In this document: piece by piece, positions 27,909 to 38,145 of the stretch
Numbering within the stretch: the stretch's first letter is position 1
Layout of the letters: each line of letters begins with the position of its first letter
Source of the DNA: Arthrobacter sp. ZGTC412
GTDB lineage: Bacteria > Actinomycetota > Actinomycetes > Actinomycetales > Micrococcaceae
DNA: 64,000 nt
Direction of reading: 5' to 3'
NCBI RefSeq assembly: GCF_002929215.1
Contig: NZ_PJII01000005.1
Location: 179,122 to 243,121, forward strand
Translations under genes and position numbers: made by a program
The notes under the pieces: generated by a model
Told to the model about the DNA's origin: nothing
The model's database searches: none
The model's input: only the letters and a program-made list of their open reading frames with translations

Positions 27909-29111
27909 GTGTACCTAGAACACCTTTCCCTGACTGACTTCCGCAGTTATGCCCAGGTTGACCTTGCCCTGGGCCCGGGCGTCACCGTCCTGGTAGGGTA
28001 CAACGGCATCGGCAAGACAAACCTGATGGAGGCCATCGGCTACCTGGCCACCTTGAGCTCCCACCGCGTCAGTTCGGACGCGCCGCTTTTGCGCTTCGGC
28101 ACCGACCGCGCGCTCGTCCGGGCAAGGCTGGTCCGCGGCGAGCAAATTACAGTCCTGGAACTGGAAATCAACGCCGGCCGCGCCAACCGCGGGCGCATCA
28201 ACCGTAGTAACCCTGTGCGCGCCCGCGATCTGCTGGGCATCTGCCAGACAGTGCTCTTTGCCCCGGAAGACCTGGCACTGGTCAAGGGTGATCCCTCAAA
28301 CCGGCGCCGTTTCCTCGATGAGCTGCTTGCCAGCCTCATTCCGCACCACGCGGCCACGCGCAGCGACTACGACAGGGTGCTGAAACAACGCAACGCCTTG
28401 CTGAAGTCCGCCCGCGCCGGCAAGTTCACCTCCGCGCATGAGGCAACACTGGATGTGTGGGACCAGCACATGGCCAAGGCCGGTGCCGAGCTGCTGTACG
28501 CGCGGCTTGAACTGGTGGAGCGCCTCCGCCCGCACCTGGCCCGGGCCTACGCTGAGCTGACTGACGCGTCAAAGCCCGCTGACGCCGTTTACCGCTCCAC
28601 GCTTCAGGACCAGATGGACGACGACGGCGCCACCTTGCTGCGTGATGGCGGCACCGGAGCCGGGACTGCTTTGGCGGAAGCGGAGGACCTGCGCCAGCTG
28701 ACCGTTGAGCAGTTGACGGAACGGTACGTTCGCGCCTTCGCCGACGCACGCCGGAAAGAACTGGAACGGGGCATCTCCCTGGTGGGCCCGCACCGCGATG
28801 AACTGGAGCTGGTCCTGGGCCAGGCACCCGCGAAGGGCTATGCCTCGCATGGCGAAACGTGGTCCATGTGCCTTTCGCTGCGGCTCGCTTCCTACTACGT
28901 GATGCTCGACGATGCCCGCACCGGAGGGTCCGCCCCCATCCTTATCCTGGATGACGTTTTTGCCGAGCTGGACGTCCAGCGCCGGCGTAAACTGGCGGCA
29001 ATAGTCTCAGGTGCGGAACAGGTCCTGGTGACCGCCGCCGTCGACGCCGATATCCCGGAAGAGCTGTCCGGCCGGCGGGTGAAGGTCATCGCGGGAGGTA
29101 TCGATGAATAG
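27909..29111 (+). CDS. recF: DNA replication and repair protein RecF
   Basis: 400 residues from a GTG (VYLEHLSLTDFRSY). Walker A GYNGIGKTN is near residues 29-37. The SMC-like signature and Walker B are SLVGPHRDELEL and LILDDVFAELDVQRR. RecF binds gapped DNA and assists RecA loading through RecOR. Its C-terminus overlaps the DUF721 gene by 8 bp, so both are translated from one message. Confidence 0.96.
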   Translation: MYLEHLSLTDFRSYAQVDLALGPGVTVLVGYNGIGKTNLMEAIGYLATLSSHRVSSDAPLLRFGTDRALVRARLVRGEQITVLELEINAGRANRGRINRSNPVRARDLLGICQTVLFAPEDLALVKGDPSNRRRFLDELLASLIPHHAATRSDYDRVLKQRNALLKSARAGKFTSAHEATLDVWDQHMAKAGAELLYARLELVERLRPHLARAYAELTDASKPADAVYRSTLQDQMDDDGATLLRDGGTGAGTALAEAEDLRQLTVEQLTERYVRAFADARRKELERGISLVGPHRDELELVLGQAPAKGYASHGETWSMCLSLRLASYYVMLDDARTGGSAPILILDDVFAELDVQRRRKLAAIVSGAEQVLVTAAVDADIPEELSGRRVKVIAGGIDE

Positions 29112-29691
29112 GGACGGGCAAGAATCCGGCGGCCAGCAACCTGGCGGCAAACAACCCGGCGGCTCTGACGGCCGCGTCCCGGACAACATCGATGCGCCCC
29201 AGGCTGCCTTGAACAGAATGCGGGAGGCCGCTGCAGCGCGTGGCGAGATCCGCCGGGCTGCAACGCGCCCCGGGACCCAAAAGGCCAAACGGGGAATCCG
29301 GGACACCCGCGGCTTCAGCCAATTCCATGCCACCGGCCGCGATCCCTTGGGCCTCGGCAAAGTAGTGGGACGACTGGTGGCTGAACGCGGCTGGACGTCA
29401 CCGGTTGCGGTCGGTTCCGTCATGGCGGAGTGGGCCACCCTGGTTGGACCGGAAATCTCAGCCCACTGCACGCCGGAAAGCTTCACCGACACCACGCTGC
29501 ACGTCAGGTGCGATTCGACGGCCTGGGCCACACAATTGCGGCTCCTCAGCCTGAGCCTGCTGGAGAAATTCCGGGTGGAACTGGGTGATGGAGTTGTCAC
29601 CAGCATCCAGGTCCTTGGACCCTCCGCTCCGAGCTGGCGCAAGGGTGGGCGGTCCGTCAACGGCCGGGGACCCCGCGACACCTACGGATAG
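29104..29691 (+). CDS. DUF721 (DciA-family) protein
   Basis: 195 residues. A Gly/Gln-rich N-terminus (QESGGQQPGGKQPGGS) leads to a basic linker, then the DUF721 domain (LGLGKVVGRLVAERGW, VMAEWATLVGPEISAHCTP and LHVRCDSTAWATQLRLLS). The domain is shared with the replicative helicase loader DciA. The conserved position between recF and gyrB supports a replication role, though loading activity in this lineage is an inference. The start codon overlaps the recF end by 8 bp. Confidence 0.88.
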   Translation: MNRDGQESGGQQPGGKQPGGSDGRVPDNIDAPQAALNRMREAAAARGEIRRAATRPGTQKAKRGIRDTRGFSQFHATGRDPLGLGKVVGRLVAERGWTSPVAVGSVMAEWATLVGPEISAHCTPESFTDTTLHVRCDSTAWATQLRLLSLSLLEKFRVELGDGVVTSIQVLGPSAPSWRKGGRSVNGRGPRDTYG

Positions 29692-30072
29692 CCCGCCGTC
29701 GAACTCTTGAAAATCCCCTGATTGGCGTGTAGCGCCCTGCAAGGGCCGGAGGGTGTATAGGCACCCGGAGGCCGGACTGTTGGAGCGCCCAAGGTGGGAT
29801 CTATGGCCTGCAGTGGGCACATCGGCCGCCATCCACGCCCCTGGAATGCGGGGATACTGCGCGTTTCGCGGTAGAATCGAGTAGATAACTGGGCGCGGGT
29901 GAAACGTTGACTGAGTCCGTTTTCCGCAGGCTTCCAGCACGCGGACATCGGGTTCCGCCATCAGCTAGTAACCGGCGCTATAAGTTTGTGCCTGCCGGCA
30001 GATGACTTTCCTGGTGAACCCAGGGAAAGATTCGGCCGGCCATCATCGAGAACAGAGGAGTCGACAGCGCCT
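29692..30072 (+). other. gyrB leader region
   Basis: This 381-bp spacer has no credible ORF. It contains a -10-like TAGAAT at 29872-29877 and several small GC-rich stems (for example GGGTG...CACCC near 29751). The gyrB promoter probably lies here. Supercoiling-sensitive control is known for gyrase genes but cannot be proved from the sequence. Confidence 0.5.
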
Positions 30073-32163
30073 GTGGCTAACGACAATACGGATATTCTGG
30101 CAGTTGAACCCGCAGTCGAGGATGCCCGCACGCCTGACACCCCTGCGGAAGCTGCCACCCCGCGTGAGTACGGCGCCAGCGACATCACTGTCCTTGAAGG
30201 CTTGGAAGCGGTTCGCAAGCGCCCGGGCATGTATATCGGCTCCACCGGACCCCGCGGGCTCCACCACTTGGTGTACGAAGTGGTGGACAACTCCGTGGAT
30301 GAGGCCCTGGCCGGCTACTGCACACACATTGAGGTGGTGCTCCAGGCCGACGGCGGCGTGAAGGTTGTGGACGACGGCCGCGGTATTCCCGTGGACATGC
30401 ACCCCACCGAGCACAAACCCACCGTCGAAGTTGTTATGACCATCCTGCACGCCGGTGGCAAGTTCGGCGGCGGCGGCTATGCCGTATCCGGTGGGCTGCA
30501 CGGCGTGGGTATCTCCGTTGTCAACGCGCTCTCCAGCAGGGTGGACACCGAAGTCCGCCGCCAGGGCCACGTCTGGCGGATGTCCTTTGCCGACGGTGGC
30601 AAGCCCCAGGGCAGCCTGGTCAAGGGTGAGGAAACCGACCACACCGGAACCACCCAGACCTTCTACCCGGACGCCGGGATCTTCGAAATCACCGAGTTCG
30701 ATTTCGAGACGCTGCGCGCCCGCTTCCAGCAGATGGCATTCCTCAACAAGGGACTGCGCATCACCCTGACGGACGAACGCACCTCGGCCAGCGACAGCGA
30801 AGCGGACGCCGACCTGGATCTTGACGGTGTAGTCACCGAGGGCGAGGTCAGCGCTGAGCACCGCACGGTGGTTTACCAATACAACGAAGGCCTGCTGGAC
30901 TACGTCAAGCACTTGAACTCCGGCAAGAAGGTGGAAGTTGTCCACGAGGACGTTATCGCCTTCGAAACCGAAGACAAAGACCGCAAGATAGCCCTGGAAA
31001 TGGCCATGCAGTGGACCAACGCCTACTCAGAAAGCGTCCACACCTACGCCAACACCATCAACACCCATGAGGGCGGTACCCACGAAGAGGGTTTCCGTGC
31101 TGCCATGACGTCCCTCATCAACCGCTACGCGCGCGAAAAGGGAATCATCAAGGAAAAGGACGACAACCTCACCGGTGACGACATCCGTGAGGGCCTCACC
31201 GCCGTCATTTCCGTCAAGCTCGCTGAACCCCAGTTCGAAGGCCAGACCAAAACCAAGCTGGGCAACTCTGAGGTCAAGGGCTTCGTTCAGCGTGTTGTCA
31301 CCGACGGCCTCGGTGACTGGCTGGAACGGAACCCCGGCCCAGCCAGGGACGTGATCCGCAAGGCAATTTCGGCTGCGCAGGCACGTATGGCCGCCCGCAA
31401 GGCACGCGACAACGCCCGCCGCAAGAGCCCGCTGGAATCCTTCGGCATGCCGGGCAAGCTGTCCGACTGCTCTTCCAAGGACCCGGAGAGGTGCGAGGTC
31501 TACATCGTGGAGGGTGACTCGGCAGGTGGATCCGCCAAGCGCGGCCGAAACCCCGAGACCCAGGCCATCCTTCCGCTGCGCGGCAAGATCCTGAACGTGG
31601 AGCGCGCCCGCCTGGACAAGGCATTGGGCAACGCAGAGGTACAGTCCATGATCACGGCGTTCGGTACCGGCATCGGCGAGGACTTCGACCTCGCGAAGCT
31701 GCGGTACCACAAGATCGTGCTGATGGCAGACGCCGATGTGGACGGCCAGCACATCACCACCCTCCTGATGACCCTGCTGTTCCGCTACATGCGTCCGCTG
31801 ATCGAGAACGGCTACGTCTACCTCGCACAGCCGCCGTTGTACCGCATCAAGTGGTCCAACGCCGCCCACGACTACGTCTACAGCGACAGGGAGCGCGACG
31901 CGAAACTGGTTGCCGGCCAGGCAGCCGGGCGCCGCATCCCCAAGGACAACGGCATCCAGCGCTACAAGGGTCTCGGTGAAATGGACTACACAGAACTGTG
32001 GGACACCACCATGGATCCGGACCACCGCACCCTGCTTCAGGTGACCATGGACGACGCCCTCGCCGCGGACCAGATCTTCTCCGTCCTGATGGGCGAGGAC
32101 GTGGAATCACGCCGCAACTTCATTCAGCAGAACGCCAAGGACGTCAGGTTCCTGGATATCTAA
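30073..32163 (+). CDS. gyrB: DNA gyrase subunit B
   Basis: 696 residues from the GTG that begins [18 protein letters not shown] lies 12 bases upstream. The ORF opens earlier at 29986 but without support. The GHKL ATPase domain has [26 protein letters not shown] and the lid [15 protein letters not shown]. The TOPRIM domain has [13 protein letters not shown] and [13 protein letters not shown]. The tail ends [12 protein letters not shown]. With GyrA it introduces negative supercoils. The short acidic insert [14 protein letters not shown] in the transducer region is a lineage feature. Confidence 0.97.
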   Translation: MANDNTDILAVEPAVEDARTPDTPAEAATPREYGASDITVLEGLEAVRKRPGMYIGSTGPRGLHHLVYEVVDNSVDEALAGYCTHIEVVLQADGGVKVVDDGRGIPVDMHPTEHKPTVEVVMTILHAGGKFGGGGYAVSGGLHGVGISVVNALSSRVDTEVRRQGHVWRMSFADGGKPQGSLVKGEETDHTGTTQTFYPDAGIFEITEFDFETLRARFQQMAFLNKGLRITLTDERTSASDSEADADLDLDGVVTEGEVSAEHRTVVYQYNEGLLDYVKHLNSGKKVEVVHEDVIAFETEDKDRKIALEMAMQWTNAYSESVHTYANTINTHEGGTHEEGFRAAMTSLINRYAREKGIIKEKDDNLTGDDIREGLTAVISVKLAEPQFEGQTKTKLGNSEVKGFVQRVVTDGLGDWLERNPGPARDVIRKAISAAQARMAARKARDNARRKSPLESFGMPGKLSDCSSKDPERCEVYIVEGDSAGGSAKRGRNPETQAILPLRGKILNVERARLDKALGNAEVQSMITAFGTGIGEDFDLAKLRYHKIVLMADADVDGQHITTLLMTLLFRYMRPLIENGYVYLAQPPLYRIKWSNAAHDYVYSDRERDAKLVAGQAAGRRIPKDNGIQRYKGLGEMDYTELWDTTMDPDHRTLLQVTMDDALAADQIFSVLMGEDVESRRNFIQQNAKDVRFLDI

Positions 32164-32218
32164 GCGCACCGCTTTCGCATATTCCAGAACTGACATATAC
32201 CTGAAACGGAAATAGAAA

Positions 32219-34897
32219 ATGAGCGACGAAACACCCGAGAACCCGGTCCCCGAGGCCGGGAACCCGGACACCGTTCTTGAAGGCGATGTGCTGACGGACC
32301 GCGTGGAGCAGGTGGACCTGCAGACGGAAATGCAGCGGTCCTATCTGGATTACGCCATGGCCGTTATTGTAGGCCGCGCCCTCCCGGATGTCCGGGACGG
32401 CCTGAAACCGGTGCACCGCCGCGTGCTCTACGCGATGTTCGACGGCGGCTACCGCCCGGAGCGCTCCTTCAACAAGTGTGCCCGTGTGGTGGGCGAGGTC
32501 ATGGGCCAGTACCACCCCCATGGCGACACCGCGATCTACGACGCCTTGGTCCGCCTGATCCAGGACTGGACCATGCGCTACCCGCTGGCCCTCGGCCAGG
32601 GCAACTTCGGCTCGCCGGGCAACGACGGTGCTGCTGCGCCCCGTTACACCGAGACGAAGATGGCGCCGCTGGCCATGGAAATGGTTCGGGACATTGACGA
32701 GGAAACAGTCGATTTCCAGGACAACTACGACGGCAAGAACCAGGAACCCACCATCCTGCCGGCCCGGTTCCCCAACCTGCTGGTCAACGGATCCTCGGGC
32801 ATCGCCGTCGGCATGGCCACCAACATTCCGCCGCACAACCTCCGCGAGGTAGCTGACGGTGTGCAGTGGTACCTATCCAACCCGGGCGCCAGCCGCGAGG
32901 ATCTGCTGGAAGAGCTCCTCCTGCGGGTCAAGGGCCCCGATTTCCCCACCGGCGCCACCATCCTGGGCCACAAGGGCATCGAGGATGCGTACCGGACCGG
33001 CCGCGGCTCCGTGACCATGCGCGCCGTAGTGAACGTGGAGGAACTGCAGGGACGCACCTGCCTCGTGGTCACCGAACTGCCGTACCAGGCGAACCCGGAC
33101 AACCTGGCCATCAAGATCGCCGAACTGGTGAAGGACGGCAAGATCCAGGGCATCGCCGACCTGCGCGATGAAACTTCCGGCCGGACCGGCCAGCGCCTGG
33201 TCATCGTCCTGAAACGCGATGCCGTGCCGAAGGTAGTGCTGAACAACCTTTACAAGCACACCGAGCTGCAGAGCAACTTCTCCGCCAACATGCTGGCCAT
33301 CGTCGACGGAGTCCCGAGGACGCTGAGCCTCGATGCCTTCATTCGGCACTGGGTGACCCACCAGATGGATGTTATCGCCCGGCGCACCCGGTACCGGCTG
33401 CGCAAGGCCGAGGAAGAAGCCCACATCCTGCGGGCGCTCCTCAAGGCACTGGACATGCTCGACGAAGTCATCGCCCTCATCCGCGCTTCCAACACCACCG
33501 AGGCAGCACGCGACGGCCTGATGGAACTGCTGGATATCGACGAGCTGCAGGCCCGGGCCATCCTGGACATGCAGCTGCGCCGCTTGGCGGCTTTGGAGCG
33601 CCAGAAAATCCAGGACCGGCATTCAGAGCTTGAAGCCCTCATTGCCGAGTACAACGAGATCCTCGGCTCCGAGCAGCGCCAGCGTGAAATCATCAGCAAT
33701 GAGCTCGGTGAAATCGTCGCCAAGCACGGCGATGACCGGCGTACCAAGATCCTCATGGGCTACGACGGCGACATGTCCATGGAGGACCTCATCCCCGAAG
33801 AGGAGATGGTTGTCACCATCACCCGCGGCGGCTACGTCAAGCGGACCCGGAGCGACAACTACCGGTCCCAGCAGCGCGGCGGCAAGGGCATCAAGGGTGC
33901 CCAGCTTCGCGGCGACGACGTGGTGGAACACTTCTTTGTCACCACCACCCACCACTGGCTGCTGTTCTTCACCAACCTCGGCCGGGTCTACCGCGCCAAG
34001 GCGTACGAGCTGATGGAAGCGGGCCGTGATGCCAAGGGCCAGCACGTGGCCAACCTCATGGCGTTCCAGCCGGACGAGCACATCGCCCAGGTGCTGGACC
34101 TAAAGGACTACCAGCAGGCGCCTTACCTTGTTCTCGCCACCAAGCGGGGACTGGTCAAGAAAACGCGGCTGGAGGACTACGACACCAACCGTTCCGCCGG
34201 CGTGATCGCCATCAACCTCCGCGACGGCGACGAGCTGGTCTCTGCACAGCTGGTTTCTGAAACTGATGACCTGTTGCTGGTGTCCCGCAAGGGCCAGTCC
34301 ATCCGCTTCACCGCTACAGAGGACGCCCTGCGCCCGATGGGCCGGGCCACCTCCGGTGTTACAGGCATGAAGTTCCGCGAGGAGGACGAGTTGCTGGCCG
34401 CGAACGTGGTGACCGACGGCTCGTACGTGTTCATCGTGACCGAGGGCGGCTACGCCAAGCGCACCGCGGTCGACGAATACCGGCTCCAGGGACGCGGCGG
34501 CCTGGGCATCAAGGTCGCCAAGCTGGCAGAAGGACGCGGTGACCTGGTGGGAGCGCTGATTGTCCAGGAAGAAGATGAAGTGCTGGTGGTCATGGAGGGC
34601 GGCAAGGTTGTCCGTTCCTCCGTCGCCGGTGTCCCCGCCAAGGGGCGCGACACCATGGGCGTAATCTTCGCCAAGCCGGACAAAAACGACCGGATCATCG
34701 AAGTGGCGCGCAACAGCGAACGCGGTCTCGAGGGCGAGGAATCGCTTGAGGATGACGTAACGTTGGCAGAAGATGGCGGTTCCCCGGAGGAAGCCGCAGA
34801 GTCAGCACTGGCAGAAGAATCACCGGCCGTAGAGTCAGAGGACGCCTCGGGCGACGCTGAGCCGAACGAAGACAACACGGAGGTAACGAGTGAGTAA
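32219..34897 (+). CDS. gyrA: DNA gyrase subunit A
   Basis: 892 residues. The catalytic tyrosine is Tyr143 in PRYTETKM. The quinolone-pocket segment HGDTAIYD is at residues 101-108, with Thr104 where E. coli has Ser83 and Asp108 for Asp87. The breakage-reunion domain is followed by the beta-pinwheel, including the GyrA box QRGGKGIKG. The C-terminal 60 residues are very acidic ([12 protein letters not shown]), a likely species-specific tail. It begins 55 bp after gyrB, and its end overlaps the DUF3566 gene by 8 bp. Confidence 0.97.
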   Translation: MSDETPENPVPEAGNPDTVLEGDVLTDRVEQVDLQTEMQRSYLDYAMAVIVGRALPDVRDGLKPVHRRVLYAMFDGGYRPERSFNKCARVVGEVMGQYHPHGDTAIYDALVRLIQDWTMRYPLALGQGNFGSPGNDGAAAPRYTETKMAPLAMEMVRDIDEETVDFQDNYDGKNQEPTILPARFPNLLVNGSSGIAVGMATNIPPHNLREVADGVQWYLSNPGASREDLLEELLLRVKGPDFPTGATILGHKGIEDAYRTGRGSVTMRAVVNVEELQGRTCLVVTELPYQANPDNLAIKIAELVKDGKIQGIADLRDETSGRTGQRLVIVLKRDAVPKVVLNNLYKHTELQSNFSANMLAIVDGVPRTLSLDAFIRHWVTHQMDVIARRTRYRLRKAEEEAHILRALLKALDMLDEVIALIRASNTTEAARDGLMELLDIDELQARAILDMQLRRLAALERQKIQDRHSELEALIAEYNEILGSEQRQREIISNELGEIVAKHGDDRRTKILMGYDGDMSMEDLIPEEEMVVTITRGGYVKRTRSDNYRSQQRGGKGIKGAQLRGDDVVEHFFVTTTHHWLLFFTNLGRVYRAKAYELMEAGRDAKGQHVANLMAFQPDEHIAQVLDLKDYQQAPYLVLATKRGLVKKTRLEDYDTNRSAGVIAINLRDGDELVSAQLVSETDDLLLVSRKGQSIRFTATEDALRPMGRATSGVTGMKFREEDELLAANVVTDGSYVFIVTEGGYAKRTAVDEYRLQGRGGLGIKVAKLAEGRGDLVGALIVQEEDEVLVVMEGGKVVRSSVAGVPAKGRDTMGVIFAKPDKNDRIIEVARNSERGLEGEESLEDDVTLAEDGGSPEEAAESALAEESPAVESEDASGDAEPNEDNTEVTSE

Positions 34898-35597
34898 TCC
34901 GGACTCATTTCCCAAGCCGAACACTTCTGTTCCCGAGGGAAGCCGGCCCTCGGCTGCGCCCCGCGTGAACGCTCCTGTTCGTCCCCAGCAGCGGCCGGCA
35001 GCCCCGGCAACTGCTCCAGGCCAGCGCCCGTCGGCTCCCGCTCAGCGCCCCGTCCAAGGTGACCGTCCGACGTCGGGCCAGCCAGCCCCACGCACGGCTC
35101 CGGGAAGTCCCGTACAGGGTCAGCGGCCCTTGCAGGGCCAGCCCGGCCAGCGGCCGGCACAGGGAAACCCCGCACAGGGCCAGCGTCCTGCGCAGGGCAC
35201 GCCCGGACTGGTGAAGCCGGCGCCGAAGGCCAAGGTCAGGCGTGCCCGGCTGCTGGTCAGCAAGGTGGATCCTTGGTCTGTGTTGAAGATGGCGTTCCTG
35301 CTGTCGGTGGCGCTGGGGATCGTCACCGTGGTGGCCGCAATTGTTCTGTGGACCGTCCTGGACCTTACAGGGATCTTCGACCAGGTGGACAGCCTCCTGG
35401 GTACCCTTGCCGGCTCTGAGGGCGGCGGCTTCGAGCTGAAGAAGGTTGCTTCGCTGGGCCAGGTGGCTTCCTTTGCCACCATTATCGCCGTGGTGAACGT
35501 TGTCCTGCTGACCGCGCTCTCCATGCTCTCTGCCGTTCTCTACAACATCGCTGCCACCCTGGTGGGCGGCATCGGCGTCACCCTCACCGACGATTAG
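34890..35597 (+). CDS. DUF3566 transmembrane protein
   Basis: 235 residues from a GTG overlapping the gyrA end by 8 bp. Residues 1-110 are a Pro/Gln/Ala/Arg-rich disordered region with repeated QRPxQG-type units. The C-terminal DUF3566 domain has two hydrophobic helices ([26 protein letters not shown] and [24 protein letters not shown]). The protein follows gyrA in most actinobacteria, but its function is unknown. A membrane location with a cytoplasmic disordered arm is likely. Confidence 0.88.
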   Translation: MSNPDSFPKPNTSVPEGSRPSAAPRVNAPVRPQQRPAAPATAPGQRPSAPAQRPVQGDRPTSGQPAPRTAPGSPVQGQRPLQGQPGQRPAQGNPAQGQRPAQGTPGLVKPAPKAKVRRARLLVSKVDPWSVLKMAFLLSVALGIVTVVAAIVLWTVLDLTGIFDQVDSLLGTLAGSEGGGFELKKVASLGQVASFATIIAVVNVVLLTALSMLSAVLYNIAATLVGGIGVTLTDD

Positions 35598-35639
35598 GTC
35601 CCTGTTTTCACCGGACAGTTGCCGGTGGAAGCGCCCGAT

Positions 35640-35669
35640 TTGAGATCGGGCCGGGATGTGCTGTAAAGT
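35640..35669 (+). promoter_or_regulatory. Candidate promoter of tRNA-Ile
   Basis: TTGAGA (35640-35645) and TAAAGT (35664-35669) are 18 bp apart, close to the sigma-70/SigA consensus. They lie 26 bp before the tRNA. Confidence 0.55.
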
Positions 35670-35694
35670 CATGTCTCGGCCCGATGAGGTATCG

Positions 35695-35768
35695 GGGCGT
35701 ATAGCTCAGGCGGTTAGAGCGCTTCGCTGATAACGAAGAGGTCCCAGGTTCAAGTCCTGGTACGCCCA
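35695..35768 (+). tRNA. tRNA-Ile (GAT)
   Basis: 74 nt with acceptor GGGCGTA/TACGCCC, discriminator A, anticodon loop containing GAT within CGCTGATAACG, and T-arm CCAGGTTCAAGTCCTGG. CCA is not encoded, so the cca product must add it. It follows the gyrA operon, as in many actinobacteria. Confidence 0.97.
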
Positions 35769-35836
35769 CGGAACCTGTGCAGGTTCAAGTGGAGGTTTGG
35801 TTCGCATTACTGCGGCCGGACCGGAATGGGGAGCAT

Positions 35837-35953
35837 GTGAAGAAGTTGCTTGTACTGGCAGCCGCAATCGCAGGCATCCTGGTCTACCGCAAAGCACAGG
35901 AATCTGAAGCCCGGAAAACAGTCTGGAGCAAGTCAACCGATACGGTTGACTAG
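35837..35953 (+). CDS. DLW-39-type membrane micropeptide
   Basis: 38 residues from a GTG: VKKLLVLAAAIAGILVYRK, then QESEARKTVWSKSTDTVD. One N-terminal transmembrane helix is followed by a charged tail with a conserved Trp. This matches the small DLW-39 family that sits between tRNA-Ile and tRNA-Ala downstream of gyrA in actinobacteria. GGGGAG gives a good RBS. The function is not known. Confidence 0.8.
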   Translation: MKKLLVLAAAIAGILVYRKAQESEARKTVWSKSTDTVD

Positions 35954-36025
35954 GCCGGACACCTGGTCCCGGGGCTGGTCAGCAGCCCCTTGGTTCTAGG
36001 GTATGATGGACGGGTTGCTTCTTAT

Positions 36026-36101
36026 GGGGGCATGGCGCAATTGGTAGCGCACCTGCTTTGCAAGCAGGGGGTTCGGGGTTCGAGTCCCCGTGCCTCCACC
36101 A
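36026..36101 (+). tRNA. tRNA-Ala (TGC)
   Basis: Acceptor GGGGGCA/TGCCTCC (one G-U pair), anticodon loop TTTGCAA within CTGCTTTGCAAGCAG, T-arm CGGGGTTCGAGTCCCCG, and an encoded CCA at 36099-36101. Confidence 0.97.
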
Positions 36102-36105
36102 TAGG

Positions 36106-36143
36106 AAAGTCCCGGTTAGCGTCAAGCGCTAGCCGGGACTTTT
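36106..36143 (+). terminator. Intrinsic terminator after tRNA-Ala
   Basis: The long stem AAAGTCCCGGTTAGCG / CGCTAGCCGGGACTTTT ends in a T run and immediately follows the tRNA. Confidence 0.85.
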
Positions 36144-36179
36144 GCTTTGCCCCGCGGCAGCCGACATTAGGGTTGGACA

Positions 36180-37130
36180 GTGAACTTCTTTCTTGCGGCC
36201 CTGGGCGTGCTGGGCGTTGCGTCCTCCGGCCCCCTGATAGCTGCCACCCTTGGAGCTACCAGTGTGAGTGCGCTGGCCATAGCCTTCTGGCGGAATGCCA
36301 TCGGCGCCGCCGTCATGGCCACCCCCACCCTCATTCGTGAGCCGGCCCAGTTCGGCAGGGTCACAAAGGCGGAGTTCCGCTGGTCCGTGCTGGCCGCCGT
36401 CGCACTGGCCCTGCACTTTGCCTGCTTCATCACGTCCCTGCAGCTGACGTCGGTTGCCGCAGCCACAGCCCTGGTCTGCCTCCAGTCCGCGTGGATCGCC
36501 GTCTTCCAGCTTTTCCGGGGCACCAGGCACCGCTGGCAGGTGCTGGCCGGGCTGGGCATCGCCTTTGGCGGCGTCGTGGCCATCACTGGCTTCGACATGG
36601 GATCTTCTCCCGAAGCCCTTACGGGAGACCTCTTGGCTGTGGCCGGTGGAGCCTTGGCCGGACTTTACACGCTAGCGGGCGGTAAGGCCCGGCAAAGCAT
36701 GACCACGGGGACCTACACCACGCTGTGCTACGGCATGTGTGCTGCCCTGGTGGCCATGCTGGCACTGCTTGGCGGCCAGCCGCTGGTGGGCTTCGAGGCG
36801 GCCGGGTGGCTCGGCATTGCGGCCATCACCGTCTGCGCACAGCTCATCGGGCACACTGCGTTCAACCACCTGCTGGCCACCATGAGTCCGCTCCTGGTGT
36901 CGATGATCATCCTGCTGGAGATCCCCGGCGCGGCCCTTCTCGCAGCTATGTTCCTCGAGGAGGTGCTCCCTGCCGGCACGTACGCCGGACTGGTGCTCAT
37001 TCTGGTGGGACTCGCCGTCGTCGTCCTCGGACAAAAGCCCGGGAGGGCAGCGTGGCGGGGACGGGATAAAGGTACAGGCAACGCTGATGGACCGCCGGAG
37101 CGTCCCCTGGCGGAACTGGGGACGGACTGA
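36180..37130 (+). CDS. EamA/DMT-family transporter
   Basis: 316 residues from a GTG. Two EamA-type halves of about five helices each are visible. The first begins FLAALGVLGVASSGPLIAATLG and contains FACFITSLQLTSVAAATALVCL; the second contains LLATMSPLLVSMIILLEIPGAALLAAMFLEE. These drug/metabolite transporters usually export amino acids, sugars or small metabolites. The hydrophilic C-tail has about 30 residues. The substrate is unknown. It is convergent with the glycosyltransferase at 37161. Confidence 0.85.
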   Translation: MNFFLAALGVLGVASSGPLIAATLGATSVSALAIAFWRNAIGAAVMATPTLIREPAQFGRVTKAEFRWSVLAAVALALHFACFITSLQLTSVAAATALVCLQSAWIAVFQLFRGTRHRWQVLAGLGIAFGGVVAITGFDMGSSPEALTGDLLAVAGGALAGLYTLAGGKARQSMTTGTYTTLCYGMCAALVAMLALLGGQPLVGFEAAGWLGIAAITVCAQLIGHTAFNHLLATMSPLLVSMIILLEIPGAALLAAMFLEEVLPAGTYAGLVLILVGLAVVVLGQKPGRAAWRGRDKGTGNADGPPERPLAELGTD

Positions 37131-37160
37131 TCGTGCGCGAAGTCCAGGCTGCTGAAGTGC

Positions 37161-38036
37161 CTACTGTCCGCCGCGGCGGACTGGCTGGGCTGTGTTGACT
37201 GTGTGGATGGCCCGCAGGAGTTTCGCCGGGAAGTACACCGAAAAAAACACCACCATGGGCGCCTTGAGGGCCATCTTCTTGACGTTGTGTGCCTTGTAGG
37301 TCCGGTCAAACCGGGTGACGTAATAGCGGTAGTCCCGCGGCGAGTCCTCCAACCGGCGTGCGGACATGCCGGAAACCATCTGCGGACAGTAACTGATCTT
37401 CAGGTCGTGGTCCGCCAGGTGCAGGGAAAGATCGATGTCCTCATGCATCTCGTCCTTCTCGTCACGGCACGTCTCTGACCGGATGATTTGCCAGGCTGAT
37501 GAACGCAGGGCCATGTTAGAGCCGAACAGGAAGTGGTACTGGTGTTTGGCGAGCTTCAGCATAAGCTGGCGCATCTTGTCATCGGCTTTGAGGCCGAAGC
37601 GGCGCATGGGCATGTCGTAGTAGACCACGGGGCCGGTAGCAGCCTGGACTGATTGGTCTACGAAAGCCCGCTGCACCTGTTCCACCCAGTCCGGTTCCAC
37701 CACGGAGTCGGCATCGATGCGGCCCAGGACGTCGCCGCTGGCGTTGTCCAGGCCGAAGTTCCGGGTGGGAATGAGCCCCTGTTCCCTGTCCTGGCTCAGC
37801 AAGATGATGGGGCTTTCCGGGTACTCAAGCTGCATCTGCCGGACAATGTCCGCGGTCCGGTCTTTCGACAGGTTGTCCACCACGATGATCTCGTGGGCGG
37901 GGACAGACTGGTAAATGGCAGCTATGAGGCACTGCCGGATCACGCTCTCCTCGTTGTATGCCGGGATAACAATTGATACGCGGGGCAGTTCTGCTGCGTC
38001 GTTCAAGGCATCCCCAGAGGATTGGTCGGCTGACAT
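37161..38036 (-). CDS. Family 2 glycosyltransferase
   Basis: 291 residues. The GT-A start VSIVIPAYNEESVIRQCL and the nucleotide-binding DNLSKDRTADIV are followed by the metal-binding GRIDADSVVEPDWVE (DxD near residue 118). A later DIDLSLHLADH fits the catalytic ED region. The C-terminal hydrophobic stretch MALKAPMVVFFSVYFPAKLL suggests membrane association. It probably transfers a sugar from an NDP donor to a lipid or surface polymer. Its neighbours do not identify the acceptor. Confidence 0.85.
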   Translation of the reverse strand: MSADQSSGDALNDAAELPRVSIVIPAYNEESVIRQCLIAAIYQSVPAHEIIVVDNLSKDRTADIVRQMQLEYPESPIILLSQDREQGLIPTRNFGLDNASGDVLGRIDADSVVEPDWVEQVQRAFVDQSVQAATGPVVYYDMPMRRFGLKADDKMRQLMLKLAKHQYHFLFGSNMALRSSAWQIIRSETCRDEKDEMHEDIDLSLHLADHDLKISYCPQMVSGMSARRLEDSPRDYRYYVTRFDRTYKAHNVKKMALKAPMVVFFSVYFPAKLLRAIHTVNTAQPVRRGGQ

Positions 38037-38096
38037 CAGTCCAAATCTAGCATCGATCAGATGTCCCGCCGGGAGGGCGGTATACCCGGAGACGAA

Positions 38097-38129
38097 TGAG
38101 GGGCCCCGCCTGGAAGGCGGGACCCCTCA
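38097..38129 (-). terminator. GC-rich hairpin between the 38.1-kb membrane-protein gene and the GT2 gene
   Basis: TGAGGGG and CCCCGCC-type arms form a 14-bp stem with one mismatch around TGGAA. It lies just after the 38146 stop on the minus strand. The T run is poor, so termination may be incomplete. Confidence 0.6.
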
Positions 38130-38145
38130 AGAGAAACGTTGTCTG